Of a DNA stretch of 64,000 nt, positions 21,388 through 33,883 are shown one piece after another (position 1 is the first letter of the stretch; every line of letters starts with the position of its first letter). A program made the position numbers and the translations under genes. The notes below the pieces were generated by a model that saw nothing but the letters and a program-made list of their open reading frames with translations, made no database searches and was not told where the DNA came from. Source of the DNA: Symsagittifera roscoffensis (Eukaryota > Xenacoelomorpha > Acoela > Convolutidae); assembly GCF_963678635.1 (NCBI RefSeq), contig NC_087062.1:51492028-51556027 (forward strand), written 5' to 3'.

Positions 21388-23790
21388 TCAAAGTATCAGA
21401 AATTCATATTCTGTAAGTGTATAAATTATAGCTGTACATTCTCTCATTAGAGTTGAGAGTCGTAGCTCTGCTTGAGTGAATAATCGGTAATTTGCTGATA
21501 TAAGGTTCATTTTATTTGTACCACTATGTGATTGTAGTAATGCTGCGCCGATGCCAAAATTTGAAGCATCGCACATTGCATAAAAGGGTTGATTTGGATC
21601 TGGAATTGTGTTTGAAATTTGTTCAGTTAAAAGTTTTTTAATTTCTTCAAATCGTGTTTGATGTTCAGTGGTCCATTCAAAATTATTTTGTTGTCTGAGG
21701 ATATTATAGAACGGTCTTAAATATAAATGCATCTTATAAACGTACTTGCTTAAGAAATTTAACATACCAAAGAATTCTTGGATTTTCTTTTTGTTTGTTC
21801 GTGGTTGAAGTTTTTGAATAGCATCAATGCGTGATTTCAATGGAGTGATTATGTTTCTTTTTATATTATGCCCTAAAAATTTAACTCGTGTCAAAAAGAA
21901 GTGTGATTTATCGGGAGCGGCCTTCAGATTTTCGTTCTGAAGTATTTTATGATAGTGCTCTAAAACTGTAAACATTTCTTCTTTTGTTTTTGATTGCATA
22001 AAAACATCATCTAAATAGGTGATTGCGTTTTTCTTGAGTATTAGTGGTCTAAAAATTTTACTCATAAAAGCTGAAAATGCTGCTGGTCCTATGGAAATTC
22101 CATAGAATAGGCGATTAAATTCATATTGATGATTTCCAATAACAAATTGTGTTAAACGTCGTGATTGTTCATCTAGTGGCATTTGATTGTATGCACTATT
22201 CATATCTGCGGTTATAAAGTATTTTCCATTTATTTTTGTTAAGATAACTTGTATTGGTTCAATAGGCCAATTGCATTTCGATTCGTCAATTAGTGAATTG
22301 AGGTATCTAGCGTCTAAAACTATTTTCAATGATTCTCCTTTTGCTAGAATGATAACAGGGTTGAGAAAAGTGTTACCTTTTGGTTGTTCTTCTTTATTTA
22401 CTGGTGAGATAATTTTGTATTGTTCTAAAATATCAAGTAATCTGTTTACTTTGTCGTGTAAATGAATTGGTACTTTACTAGCTCTTTGTTTTTTGAAAAC
22501 TGCGTCAGGTTTTAACGGGAGATGTAGTGATGAACTGATTTTTCCAACGTCAACTTTTGATGTTGCGTAGACTGTTGAATAATTTAACAGTTGTTTTGCT
22601 AATTTGTCAAATTCGATTTGTGTAATTTGTGAGAGTTCAAAATTAAACATCGTTAAAAATTTTTGTTGTTCTTTTGTGTAATTTGTTATATTGAACGTTG
22701 GTTTAAAATATGGTGTTTTTGTGAAGGAACCTGTGTTTCTTTTTTCATTTCTTATTATGTTATTTACGGATAATTCTTCGTCAAGAATTGTGGATTGGCA
22801 AATATCTAATAATTGGAGTATATTGATTACGCGGTAGGCTACTTCATGTATGGGTGAGATTGTAGCGTTTGTTTCGCAATATCCTAAAATTCCTAAGGGT
22901 AATGTTAATTGATACGGTGTATTTTTATACACGTGTAATGAAATGATGTCGGAATTCGTGTTTTTCAAATATTTTATAGATGAGATCGTGATTTTGAAAA
23001 ACTTGTGAATAGGTTTAAATTCAAAGTCTGACTTAAAAAGTTGTTGTTTATTTTGACTTTTATCATACTGGTGAACTTGTTTTATTGAAAAATTATATAT
23101 ATTTCCTGATAATGGTTTCAGGTGTTTCCGTTGTTGGTTATAAATTGGATAAAATTTTGAGAAGAATGGTGGTTGTTTGTTTAATCTTTGAAAAAATGTT
23201 GGAGCTGTATTTTTTGTTTTTGTGTATTTATCTTTGATTAGTATTTTACAATTTAAGATGTTGATTGTTGGTATATATTTTGATATAAATGGTATGCCAA
23301 TGATATTGTGCTTAATATCAGTAATATGAAATATTTGTTTAAATGGTTTGTTTAGAATTTTATTTTGCTCCCTTGTTCTTGTGGGGGGAAGGAATAATTG
23401 GATTTTTCCATAATTTACTAATGTTGATCCTTGTGCTGTTGCTAGTTTACTAGAGGTTGCAAGAGGCGTTAATTTTGGATGTAATGTTTTGATTTCATTC
23501 CATGTGGGAAAATTAATTATGTTTGATTCTGCTCCTGAATCAATTAAAAAATCATTTTCAAGATCTGGTGGTTGAAATTCTTTGTTTCTTGGACTTTCTA
23601 AGAGAAATGGTATTGTCCAAATTTTTTCTCTGGGGTGTTCTTTTTGTATATTTTGATAAATATGATTTGTGTTTGAACTTTGTGTTTTGTCTTTTTCATC
23701 GGGTTTAATTACCGTGTTAATTTCGTTTACTTCTTGTGTAGTTTGTGTAGTATCGATGGGTCCAATATAATAATTGTGAAGGAGTTCCAA
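21388..23790 (-). CDS. pol: Retroelement protease, reverse transcriptase and RNase H (copy 1)
   Basis: 800-codon ORF. Aspartic protease motif FLIDSGAESNI at residues 82-92 (catalytic Asp84). The reverse transcriptase follows, with the catalytic pair in ITYLDDVFMQ (YxDD motif) near residue 590 and the upstream Asp in FITADMNSAYNQM. RNase H begins near PFYAMCDASNFGIGAAL and is cut by a TGA. The track start is a TTG, and the frame is open a little further upstream, so the natural protein is probably processed from a larger Gag-Pol. Type Ty3/Gypsy by domain order. Function when intact: polyprotein cleavage, cDNA synthesis and RNA removal. Confidence 0.93.
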   Translation of the reverse strand: MELLHNYYIGPIDTTQTTQEVNEINTVIKPDEKDKTQSSNTNHIYQNIQKEHPREKIWTIPFLLESPRNKEFQPPDLENDFLIDSGAESNIINFPTWNEIKTLHPKLTPLATSSKLATAQGSTLVNYGKIQLFLPPTRTREQNKILNKPFKQIFHITDIKHNIIGIPFISKYIPTINILNCKILIKDKYTKTKNTAPTFFQRLNKQPPFFSKFYPIYNQQRKHLKPLSGNIYNFSIKQVHQYDKSQNKQQLFKSDFEFKPIHKFFKITISSIKYLKNTNSDIISLHVYKNTPYQLTLPLGILGYCETNATISPIHEVAYRVINILQLLDICQSTILDEELSVNNIIRNEKRNTGSFTKTPYFKPTFNITNYTKEQQKFLTMFNFELSQITQIEFDKLAKQLLNYSTVYATSKVDVGKISSSLHLPLKPDAVFKKQRASKVPIHLHDKVNRLLDILEQYKIISPVNKEEQPKGNTFLNPVIILAKGESLKIVLDARYLNSLIDESKCNWPIEPIQVILTKINGKYFITADMNSAYNQMPLDEQSRRLTQFVIGNHQYEFNRLFYGISIGPAAFSAFMSKIFRPLILKKNAITYLDDVFMQSKTKEEMFTVLEHYHKILQNENLKAAPDKSHFFLTRVKFLGHNIKRNIITPLKSRIDAIQKLQPRTNKKKIQEFFGMLNFLSKYVYKMHLYLRPFYNILRQQNNFEWTTEHQTRFEEIKKLLTEQISNTIPDPNQPFYAMCDASNFGIGAALLQSHSGTNKMNLISANYRLFTQAELRLSTLMRECTAIIYTLTEYEFLIL

Positions 23791-24224
23791 TTGATTTTCA
23801 TATATATGTGATGTAAAAGGTTAGTCATGTATGATAGGTTCATAGTCGTTTTCGACTGTTATCATATTTACAGAGATGGTTTTTTCTGTATCACTTTCTG
23901 TATCTGATGATCCACAGTTTATTCGATTTAGTTGTAGTTCGTTACTTCCTGTGTCATCAATACCTGCGAGGTCTGATGTTGTTTCTTCATTTGACTGTAC
24001 TTGATTAATATGTCTTTGATGTTTTGGTGTACTACTTCTGTATCGATTTTAGAATTATTATAATGGTTATTATTCCTATGTGGTGACTGGGAATAATTTC
24101 TATATTGATTATTATAACTTGAGTTTCGATTTTGTGAATTGTTCCGTGATCTGTTTTAATAATTATCATTTGATATGTGATAGTTTGATCTATTATACGA
24201 GTTATTTCTTGATCGATTGCTCGG

Positions 24225-25700
24225 TTAATTCTGATTTCGATTGTTCGAATAACTTCTATTTCTATTATGTGAATAGTTTCTATTTCTGTTGTATGATGAG
24301 TTTCGTGATTGATTATTGGAATAGTGTTTATTTCTTGGGTTTGATTGGGAATTGGATCTAGAAACCAATTGTGTTGCATTGGAATTTGATCTCAAATAGT
24401 TATTTCGACTATTTGATCGATTATAATTATTTTGTGAAGAATTTTGTGTATTTCTTCGTTCTGGTGATCTTCCTCTAAAACTTGAGTTATATGGTGATTG
24501 ATTCCTTGTGTAATTGGTGTTGTTCGGAAGTGGTTTTCCTGAACTATTATTACTATATATATTTTTGTTTGGTAGATTTTGATCTTTTTTTATATACTGA
24601 TAGAACGATTTATTTGGTTCTTTATGCTGTTGAGGTTTATGCTGATTATCTTGTTGTTTTTGTCTACATTCGGAAATACTGTGTTCGTATTGTCGGCAAT
24701 AATTACACCATTTTTTGAAGGATGGTTTGCCTTTAACATTTGGATGTTTTTCATAGATATTCAGTATTTCAGTGATTTTTTCAATTAGGTCTGTATCTGA
24801 TTCCTGTATGTTATTTATATGTGTAGTGTTTGTTTCAATTCGATTAACATATCGTAGTTTTAGATTTTCTGTTTCTTCAAGTTTCATTGTGATTTCCGCT
24901 TGCTCTAGTTTATCTACTAGTTTTCGAAAATCTAAATCTGGCTCTCGAACTGAGGAAGGATGAGATGCTCTCTTTTTTATTGCTATTTTCCTTAATTGAG
25001 GTGTTAAGGTCATCATTAAAATTTCTGTCATTTTTGTGTTTTTATAGTCAGGTGTATTAAGTGAAATTGTTTTTCGAACTAGTGTTTCGATGCGTACTGC
25101 TAATTGTTTGATAGTTTCATTTGGTAATCTGCGAATTTCATTACATAAAACTCTTTGGTGTTGTTTATTTCTTTCGGAGTCAAACATTTTTGAAAATTAT
25201 TGTGTACATCTTTTCCAGTCTGATTTTATTTTTATAGGTAATACTGAAAACCATTTTTGAGCTGCGCCATCTAAGGTTGTTTGTATCAATGCTGTGCGTC
25301 TATGTATCCAATTTTGATGTAGTGGCGTATTAATTGGTTCAGGTCCTATATTTAAAATTAAATTTGCTGTTACTGCATTTAAATAATCTTCTACAGAATA
25401 TTCAGGGTCTGTTCCTGTAAATACCATCAGTGGTACATTGGATGTTATTGATGATCCACCCACGAGGTATGGATTCATTGTCATCTGTAGTGATTCTGCG
25501 GCATTTGACATTTGCGAAAAATTTGAAAGTTGATTTTTTGTTATTTCGTGTTGCTGAAGGTAATATGGAAGCGGTGTTTCATTTTGCATTTGAGTTGGTT
25601 GATAAGAATGCATTGACATTGGATTTTGTGGTTGCATTTGGTTGAAAAGATTGTGTGTTAAATGGATTTTGTATATGCATTTGTTGTGGATGTTGTACAT
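24225..25700 (-). pseudogene. gag: Retroelement Gag, capsid and nucleocapsid (copy 1)
   Basis: Two ORFs in one frame (25700-25197 and 25187-24225) are separated only by an in-frame TAA at about 25197-25199. The N-terminal part is Gln/Pro/Asn-rich, then a capsid-like stretch (FTGTDPEYSVEDYLNAVTA; AAQKWFSVLP; RRLPNETIKQLAVRIETLV) matches Ty3/Gypsy Gag. A CCHC zinc knuckle CNYCRQYEHSISEC is present, then an Arg/Ser/Asn/Tyr-rich tail of short repeats (RNRNYSHNRNRSY), a likely RNA-binding tail. The same stop is found in all copies, so it predates the duplications. Confidence 0.85.
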
Positions 25701-25864
25701 CTGTTGGGTTTTGTGGGTAAATTTTCATGTTTCGAGATGGTTGAGGTTGTCGTGGTCTTTGTGTGCGATATTCTTTAGTATATGGTGCAAAAATATCTGG
25801 TTGGTGATAGTCATTTTCATCGGATGATAAATAGTTTGTATTAAATGGTTAATGTTGGTTATTT

Positions 25865-26530
25865 TTATTTTGTTGGAAGAGGTTGTGGATTAACTGGGAA
25901 ATTTACTGAATTTGTTGATGTTTTCGGGAGCTTCCAATAATGAGAACATACGTGATTTAAATTTTTTGTATTTTTTCGGGGAGGTTGATTTGTTCTTTGT
26001 TTGTGAGCATAATTATAATTATGTTCTGCAAAGGTGTTTATTGTGAATGATTTTCGTGTTTTTGACGGTATTGTCATTGGTCTATATGTTTGATAATCCA
26101 TATGTGAATAGTTTGGAGCAACCGAAGGTTTAACGGTTGATTGTAAGGTTACTTGTGCCACTGAAGTATTTGTATTTCTTGGTGTTTGGATGTTTCAGTT
26201 GGTGAAATACTTTGAAATTCTGTTTTTTCTAATATAGAGATATAGGTATATATTATTGCAAAAACTTCATTAGTGAATATAGAGTTTGCTCTTTGTGAAT
26301 TATGATATTGTATGCTTTTGATATATTCTAGGAATACTTTTGAAAATTCTAATTCAAGATTATCTGTTTGAATTACATATTTACGATGATTCGTATTTGG
26401 TGTGCTGAATTCTATGGTGTAGATTCCATATTGTTGTGTTAAGTTACATATGTCTTTCAAATAATGTTCAATAACTTGTCTTTTGATTTTTACATTTGGG
26501 AATTCTGCTTTGCATGGACTGATTCCGGGT
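25865..26530 (-). pseudogene. Retroelement gag upstream region (copy 1)
   Basis: Two overlapping pieces in different frames, 26460-26149 and 26161-25865. The fragment at 41832-42246 shows a longer uninterrupted version that reads straight into MAQVTLQSTVKPS, so copies 1 to 3 appear to carry a deletion or rearrangement here. The piece at 26460-26149 looks folded (around YGIYTIEFSTPNTNHRKYVI). It may be a matrix-like Gag N-terminus; no known motif is visible. Confidence 0.5.
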
Positions 26531-27400
26531 TCAAACTAATTTACGAGTAAATTCCTGCAAAAATCATGTTGCCCTCTATCATCGGGTGAATCTATGAGGA
26601 AGGGGTAAACCTCATCGTCATCTGGACTATCGTCACTTTGAGTGTGCCTCATTTTTTCGTTTGATGACTGTTAATATATAGTTATCAATGTGTCTAATTG
26701 GTTGATTCCAGTTATACAGGTGTACTGGTTTGTGTTTGTATTGCTTTTTTATTCTTCTTTTTCCTCATTTTGATGAATTTGAAGTTGTTTCTGAATCGGA
26801 AAAATATAATTGATCGTGAATGGGACAATTTTTATCAATTGATTCTTTTAATTTGTAGAGTTTATCTAAACTGCTGGCTTCTGATTCAGAAAATGCGTTT
26901 CTATTTATTGAAAATCTTTTTCGTGTGATTTGTCTTTGTTTGTTTATATTTTTTCTTTTGTTGTTTGTCGTTTTGTTCTAATGTATCCAACTGTTTGTAT
27001 ATGAGGTGTGATTACAAGGTCGTATTTTTTGTTATCTATTTCACAGTTGTGTAAAACGATTGTTTGTTTGTTTCCTAGATTTTTAAATGACATAAGGTTT
27101 AGGATGACGGATGCAAAAAGTTGTTAGATGATTTCTATTTTCTTAAACTGTTAGTCCTTACGATTTTTTGGTTAGCTTAACCTGGGTCTATTTGTTCAGG
27201 GTTGGAGAGAAAAGTATATCGATTCCGAAGAATGATTTTTTACTTTCTCGTGGCTAGTCTAAGCTAAGGTGTTAACTTACTTAATCTTACTTAGGGGTAG
27301 TGATTGTGTTCAAGGGTTGGAGAATAGTAAATCGATCCACAAGGTTCAGGTATAATTAGAACGCAAGTAGTTCGTTAGATACTATTTTAAACTTACTAAG
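26531..27400 (-). other. Retroelement 5' leader-like noncoding region (copy 1)
   Basis: No coding motif. Repeated phrases of the type GGTTGGAGA..AGTAAATCGA occur near 27204 and 27313, and again near 33720, so the region holds a degenerate short repeat. No LTR terminus matching 4613/10502 is seen. A priming site was not identified. Confidence 0.4.
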
Positions 27401-27574
27401 ACTTAATGTATCTGGTAATGCAAGATTCTTTCCTGCTGTCCAAACTATATGTAAGTTTGGAAATTTCATTAGAGTTAATTGAAATCTATAAACTCGGTGA
27501 TTTGGATTTGACTTTTGTGTAAAGAGAAAAATGATTGGTTCATGATCTGTGAATAGAACTGTTGGATGTTTTGA

Positions 27575-29976
27575 TCAAAGTATCAGAAATTCATATTCTG
27601 TAAGTGTATAAATTATAGCTGTACATTCTCTCATTAGAGTTGAGAGTCGTAGCTCTGCTTGAGTGAATAATCGGTAATTTGCTGATATAAGGTTCATTTT
27701 ATTTGTACCACTATGTGATTGTAGTAATGCTGCGCCGATGCCAAAATTTGAAGCATCGCACATTGCATAAAAGGGTTGATTTGGATCTGGAATTGTGTTT
27801 GAAATTTGTTCAGTTAAAAGTTTTTTAATTTCTTCAAATCGTGTTTGATGTTCAGTGGTCCATTCAAAATTATTTTGTTGTCTGAGGATATTATAGAACG
27901 GTCTTAAATATAAATGCATCTTATAAACGTACTTGCTTAAGAAATTTAACATACCAAAGAATTCTTGGATTTTCTTTTTGTTTGTTCGTGGTTGAAGTTT
28001 TTGAATAGCATCAATGCGTGATTTCAATGGAGTGATTATGTTTCTTTTTATATTATGCCCTAAAAATTTAACTCGTGTCATAAAGAAGTGTGATTTATCG
28101 GGAGCGGCCTTCAGATTTTCGTTCTGAAGTATTTTATGATAGTGCTCTAAAACTGTAAACATTTCTTCTTTTGTTTTTGATTGCATAAAAACATCATCTA
28201 AATAGGTGATTGCGTTTTTCTTGAGTATTAGTGGTCTAAAAATTTTACTCATAAAAGCTGAAAATGCTGCTGGTCCTATGGAAATTCCATAGAATAGGCG
28301 ATTAAATTCATATTGATGATTTCCAATAACAAATTGTGTTAAACGTCGTGATTGTTCATCTAGTGGCATTTGATTGTATGCACTATTCATATCTGCGGTT
28401 ATAAAGTATTTTCCATTTATTTTTGTTAAGATAACTTGTATTGGTTCAATAGGCCAATTGCATTTCGATTCGTCAATTAGTGAATTGAGGTATCTAGCGT
28501 CTAAAACTATTTTCAATGATTCTCCTTTTGCTAGAATGATAACAGGGTTGAGAAAAGTGTTACCTTTTGGTTGTTCTTCTTTATTTACTGGTGAGATAAT
28601 TTTGTATTGTTCTAAAATATCAAGTAATCTGTTTACTTTGTCGTGTAAATGAATTGGTACTTTACTAGCTCTTTGTTTTTTGAAAACTGCGTCAGGTTTT
28701 AACGGGAGATGTAGTGATGAACTGATTTTTCCAACGTCAACTTTTGATGTTGCGTAGACTGTTGAATAATTTAACAGTTGTTTTGCTAATTTGTCAAATT
28801 CGATTTGTGTAATTTGTGAGAGTTCAAAATTAAACATCGTTAAAAAATTTTGTTGTTCTTTTGTGTAATTTGTTATATTGAACGTTGGTTTAAAATATGG
28901 TGTTTTTGTGAAGGAACCTGTGTTTCTTTTTTCATTTCTTATTATGTTATTTACGGATAATTCTTCGTCAAGAATTGTGGATTGGCAAATATCTAATAAT
29001 TGGAGTATATTGATTACGCGGTAGGCTACTTCATGTATGGGTGAGATTGTAGCGTTTGTTTCGCAATATCCTAAAATTCCTAAGGGTAATGTTAATTGAT
29101 ACGGTGTATTTTTATACACGTGTAATGAAATGATGTCGGAATTCGTGTTTTTCAAATATTTTATAGATGAGATCGTGATTTTGAAAAACTTGTGAATAGG
29201 TTTAAATTCAAAGTCTGACTTAAAAAGTTGTTGTTTATTTTGACTTTTATCATACTGGTGAACTTGTTTTATTGAAAAATTATATATATTTCCTGATAAT
29301 GGTTTCAGGTGTTTCCGTTGTTGGTTATAAATTGGATAAAATTTTGAGAAGAATGGTGGTTGTTTGTTTAATCTTTGAAAAAATGTTGGAGCTGTATTTT
29401 TTGTTTTTGTGTATTTATCTTTGATTAGTGTTTTACAATTTAAGGTGTTGATTGTTGGTATATATTTTGATATAAATGGTATGCCAATGATATTGTGCTT
29501 AATATCAGTAATATGAAATATTTGTTAAATGGTTTGTTTAGAATTTTATTTTGCTCCCTTGTTCTTGTGGGGGGAAGGAATAATTGGATTTTTCCATAAT
29601 TTACTAATGTTGATCCTTGTGCTGTTGCTAGTTTACTAGAGGTTGCAAGAGGCGTTAATTTTGGATGTAATGTTTTGATTTCATTCCATGTGGGAAAATT
29701 AATTATGTTTGATTCTGCTCCTGAATCAATTAAAAAATCATTTTCAAGATCTGGTGGTTGAAATTCTTTGTTTCTTGGACTTTCTAAGAGAAATGGTATT
29801 GTCCAAATTTTTTCTCTGGGGTGTTCTTTTTGAATATTTTGATAAATATGATTTGTGTTTGAACTTTGTGTTTTGTCTTTTTCATCGGGTTTAATTACCG
29901 TGTTAATTTCGTTTACTTCTTGTGTAGTTTGTGTAGTATCGATGGGTCCAATATAATAATTGTGAAGGAGTTCCAA
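27575..29976 (-). pseudogene. pol: Retroelement protease-RT-RNase H (copy 2, frameshifted)
   Basis: Duplicate of 21388-23790. A one-base deletion near 29525 (TTTGTTAAATGG where copy 1 has TTTGTTTAAATGG) breaks the frame between protease (29976-29440, DSGAES intact) and RT (29155-27575, YLDDV intact). RT itself is almost identical to copy 1. Confidence 0.92.
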
Positions 29977-30410
29977 TTGATTTTCATATATATGTGATGT
30001 AAAAGGTTAGTCATGTATGATAGGTTCATAGTCGTTTTCGACTGTTATCATATTTACAGAGATGGTTTTTTCTGTATCACTTTCTGTATCTGATGATCCA
30101 CAGTTTATTCGATTTAGTTGTAGTTCGTTACTTCCTGTGTCATCAATACCTGGGAGGTCTGATGTTGTTTCTTCATTTGACTGTACTTGATTAATATGTC
30201 TTTGATGTTTTGGTGTACTACTTCTGTATCGATTTTAGAATTATTATAATGGTTATTATTCCTATGTGGTGACTGGGAATAATTTCTATATTGATTATTA
30301 TAACTTGAGTTTCGATTTTGTGAATTGTTCCGTGATCTGTTTTAATAATTATCATTTGATATGTGATAGTTTGATCTATTATACGAGTTATTTCTTGATC
30401 GATTGCTCGG

Positions 30411-31886
30411 TTAATTCTGATTTCGATTGTTCGAATAACTTCTATTTCTATTATGTGAATAGTTTCTATTTCTGTTGTATGATGAGTTTCGTGATTGATT
30501 ATTGGAATAGTGTTTATTTCTTGGGTTTGATTGGGAATTGGATCTAGAAACCAATTGTGTTGCATTGGAATTTGATCTCAAATAGTTATTTCGACTATTT
30601 GATCGATTATAATTATTTTGTGAAGAATTTTGTGTATTTCTTCGTTCTGGTGATCTTCCTCTAAAACTTGAGTTATATGGTGATTGATTCCTTGTGTAAT
30701 TGGTGTTGTTCGGAAGTGGTTTTCCTGAACTATTATTACTATATATATTTTTGTTTGGTAGATTTTGATCTTTTTTTATATACTGATAGAACGATTTATT
30801 TGGTTCTTTATGCTGTTGAGGTTTATGCTGATTATCTTGTTGTTTTTGTCTACATTCGGAAATACTGTGTTCGTATTGTCGGCAATAATTACACCATTTT
30901 TTGAAGGATGGTTTGCCTTTAACATTTGGATGTTTTTCATAGATATTCAGTATTTCAGTGATTTTTTCAATTAGGTCTGTATCTGATTCCTGTATGTTAT
31001 TTATATGTGTAGTGTTTGTTTCAATTCGATTAACATATCGTAGTTTTAGATTTTCTGTTTCTTCAAGTTTCATTGTGATTTCCGCTTGCTCTAGTTTATC
31101 TACTAGTTTTCGAAAATCTAAATCTGGCTCTCGAACTGAGGAAGGATGAGATGCTCTCTTTTTTATTGCTATTTTCCTTAATTGAGGTGTTAAGGTCATC
31201 ATTAAAATTTCTGTCATTTTTGTGTTTTTATAGTCAGGTGTATTAAGTGAAATTGTTTTTCGAACTAGTGTTTCGATGCGTACTGCTAATTGTTTGATAG
31301 TTTCATTTGGTAATCTGCGAATTTCATTACATAAAACTCTTTGGTGTTGTTTATTTCTTTCGGAGTCAAACATTTTTGAAAATTATTGTGTACATCTTTT
31401 CCAGTCTGATTTTATTTTTATAGGTAATACTGAAAACCATTTTTGAGCTGCGCCATCTAAGGTTGTTTGTATCAATGCTGTGCGTCTATGTATCCAATTT
31501 TGATGTAGTGGCGTATTAATTGGTTCAGGTCCTATATTTAAAATTAAATTTGCTGTTACTGCATTTAAATAATCTTCTACAGAATATTCAGGGTCTGTTC
31601 CTGTAAATACCATCAGTGGTACATTGGATGTTATTGATGATCCACCCACGAGGTATGGATTCATTGTCATCTGTAGTGATTCTGCGGCATTTGACATTTG
31701 CGAAAAATTTGAAAGTTGATTTTTTGTTATTTCGTGTTGCTGAAGGTAATATGGAAGCGGTGTTTCATTTTGCATTTGAGTTGGTTGATAAGAATGCATT
31801 GACATTGGATTTTGTGGTTGCATTTGGTTGAAAAGATTGTGTGTTAAATGGATTTTGTATATGCATTTGTTGTGGATGTTGTACAT
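30411..31886 (-). pseudogene. gag: Retroelement Gag (copy 2)
   Basis: Duplicate of 24225-25700, with the same in-frame TAA between the two ORFs (31383-31385) and the same CCHC knuckle. No additional lesion seen. Confidence 0.85.
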
Positions 31887-32050
31887 CTGTTGGGTTTTGT
31901 GGGTAAATTTTCATGTTTCGAGATGGTTGAGGTTGTCGTGGTCTTTGTGTGCGATATTCTTTAGTATATGGTGCAAAAATATCTGGTTGGTGATAGTCAT
32001 TTTCATCGGATGATAAATAGTTTGTATTAAATGGTTAATGTTGGTTATTT

Positions 32051-32720
32051 TTATTTTGTTGGAAGAGGTTGTGGATTAACTGGGAAATTTACTGAATTTG
32101 TTGATGTTTTCGGGAGCTTCCAATAATGAGAACATACGTGATTTAAATTTTTTGTATTTTTTCGGGGAGGTTGATTTGTTCTTTGTTTGTGAGCATAATT
32201 ATAATTATGTTCTGCAAAGGTGTTTCTTGTGAATGATTTTCGTGTTTTTGACGGTATTGTCATTGGTCTATATGTTTGATAATCCATATGTGAATAGTTT
32301 GGAGCAACCGAAGGTTTAACGGTTGATTGTAAGGTTACTTGTGCCACTGAAGTATTTGTATTTCTTGGTGTTTGGATGTTTCAGTTGGTGAAATACTTTG
32401 AAATTCTGTTTTTTCTAATATAGAGATATAGGTATATATTATTGCAAAAACTTCATTAGTGAATATAGAGTTTGCTCTTTGTGAATTATGATATTGTATG
32501 CTTTTGATATATTCTAGGAATACTTTTGAAAATTCTAATTCAAGATTATCTGTTTGAATTACATATTTACGATGATTCGTATTTGGTGTGCTGAATTCTA
32601 TGGTGTAGTTCCATATTGTTGTGTTAAGTTACATATGTCTTTCAAATAATGTTCAATAACTTGTCTTTTGATTTTTACATTTGGGAATTCTGCTTTGCAT
32701 GGACTGATTCCGGGTTCAAA
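32051..32720 (-). pseudogene. Retroelement gag upstream region (copy 2)
   Basis: Duplicate of 25865-26530. A one-base deletion near 32608 (TGTAGTTCC against TGTAGATTCC) further breaks the upstream piece. The ORF 32347-32051 has Arg in place of Ile at one site relative to copy 1. Confidence 0.5.
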
Positions 32721-33585
32721 CTAATTTACGAGTAAATTCCTGCAAAAATCATGTTGCCCTCTATCATCGGGTGAATCTATGAGGAAGGGGTAAACCTCAT
32801 CGTCATCTGGACTATCGTCACTTTGAGTGTGCCTCATTTTTTCGTTTGATGACTGTTAATATATAGTTATCAATGTGTCTAATTGGTTGATTCCAGTTAT
32901 ACAGGTGTACTGGTTTGTGTTTGTATTGCTTTTTTATTCTTCTTTTTCCTCATTTTGATGAATTTGAAGTTGTTTCTGAATCGGAAAAATATAATTGATC
33001 GTGAATGGGACAATTTTTATCAATTGATTCTTTTAATTTGTAGAGTTTATCTAAACTGCTGGCTTCTGATTCAGAAAATGCGTTTCTATTTATTGAAAAT
33101 CTTTTTCGTGTGATTTGTCTTTGTTTGTTTATATTTTTTCTTTTGTTGTTTGTCGTTTTGTTCTAATGTATCCAACTGTTTGTATATGAGGTGTGATTAC
33201 AAGGTCGTATTTTTTGTTATCTATTTCACAGTTGTGTAAAACGATTGTTTGTTTGTTTCCTAGATTTTTAAATGACATAAGGTTTAGGATGACGGATGCA
33301 AAAAGTTGTTAGATGATTTCTATTTTCTTAAACTGTTAGTCCTTACGATTTTTTGGTTAGCTTAACCTGGGTCTATTTGTTCAGGGTTGGAGAGAAAAGT
33401 ATATCGATTCCGAAGAATGATTTTTTACTTTCTCGTGGCTAGTCTAAGCTAAGGTGTTAACTTACTTAATCTTACTTAGGGGTAGTGATTGTGTTCAAGG
33501 GTTGGAGAATAGTAAATCGATCCACAAGGTTCTGGTATAATTAGAACGCAAGTAGTTCGTTAGATACTATTTTAAACTTACTAAG

Positions 33586-33883
33586 TCTAAGATCTATCCT
33601 GGGTCTGGTAAGAGGATGGTTCAAGTGAAGGATGAATAACCGAAGTTCTTCACTGTTTATCTTAATTTGAATGGTTAGTTCTATTAAAAAATTTATATTA
33701 ATCTTGGGTCTTTTGGAAAGGTTGGATAGTAAATCGAAGTTTGATGTCGTTAGACACTTGCTAAGTGGGTGGGGGTGAACAAAATTGTTCTTTTTGATCC
33801 AAGGATAGGCCTTGATGATCAGGTTTTAAATTTAGTGAAATAGAAAATTAATTAAGATCCAAGGATAAGCCTTGATGATCTGA
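33586..33883. other. Spacer between retroelement leader and Artemis-like gene
   Basis: No ORF. Contains a direct repeat of about 25 bp, GATCCAAGGATAGGCCTTGA and on, at 33796 and 33856 (60 bp apart). It may still be retroelement leader; its edge is not defined. The matching stretch is 44547-44844. Confidence 0.5.

Larger units (their letters stand above)
21214..27400. repeat. Tandem duplication unit 1, 6.19 kb of gag-pol
   Basis: Repeated at 27401-33585 with an offset of 6187 bp. The junction at 27400/27401 joins the leader (CTTACTAAG) to the middle of RNase H (ACTTAATGTATC); the bases around the two ends share a short GACTTAA-like overlap. Confidence 0.95.
27401..33585. repeat. Tandem duplication unit 2
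   Basis: Near-identical to 21214-27400. By eye I found about ten differences, including single-base deletions near 29525 and 32608. It begins inside RNase H, so it lacks integrase. After CTTACTAAG at 33585 the sequence continues as in the third copy at 44546, which shows that this is the original order. Confidence 0.95.

Noticed and set aside
22187..22465. Conserved 92-codon + strand ORF in both pol copies
   Set aside because: It is the antisense shadow of reverse transcriptase; identity between copies reflects the recent duplication.
24032..24379. 115-codon Ile/Thr/Glu-rich ORF overlapping the end of gag
   Set aside because: It is an out-of-frame reading of the repetitive Arg/Ser/Asn tail of gag.
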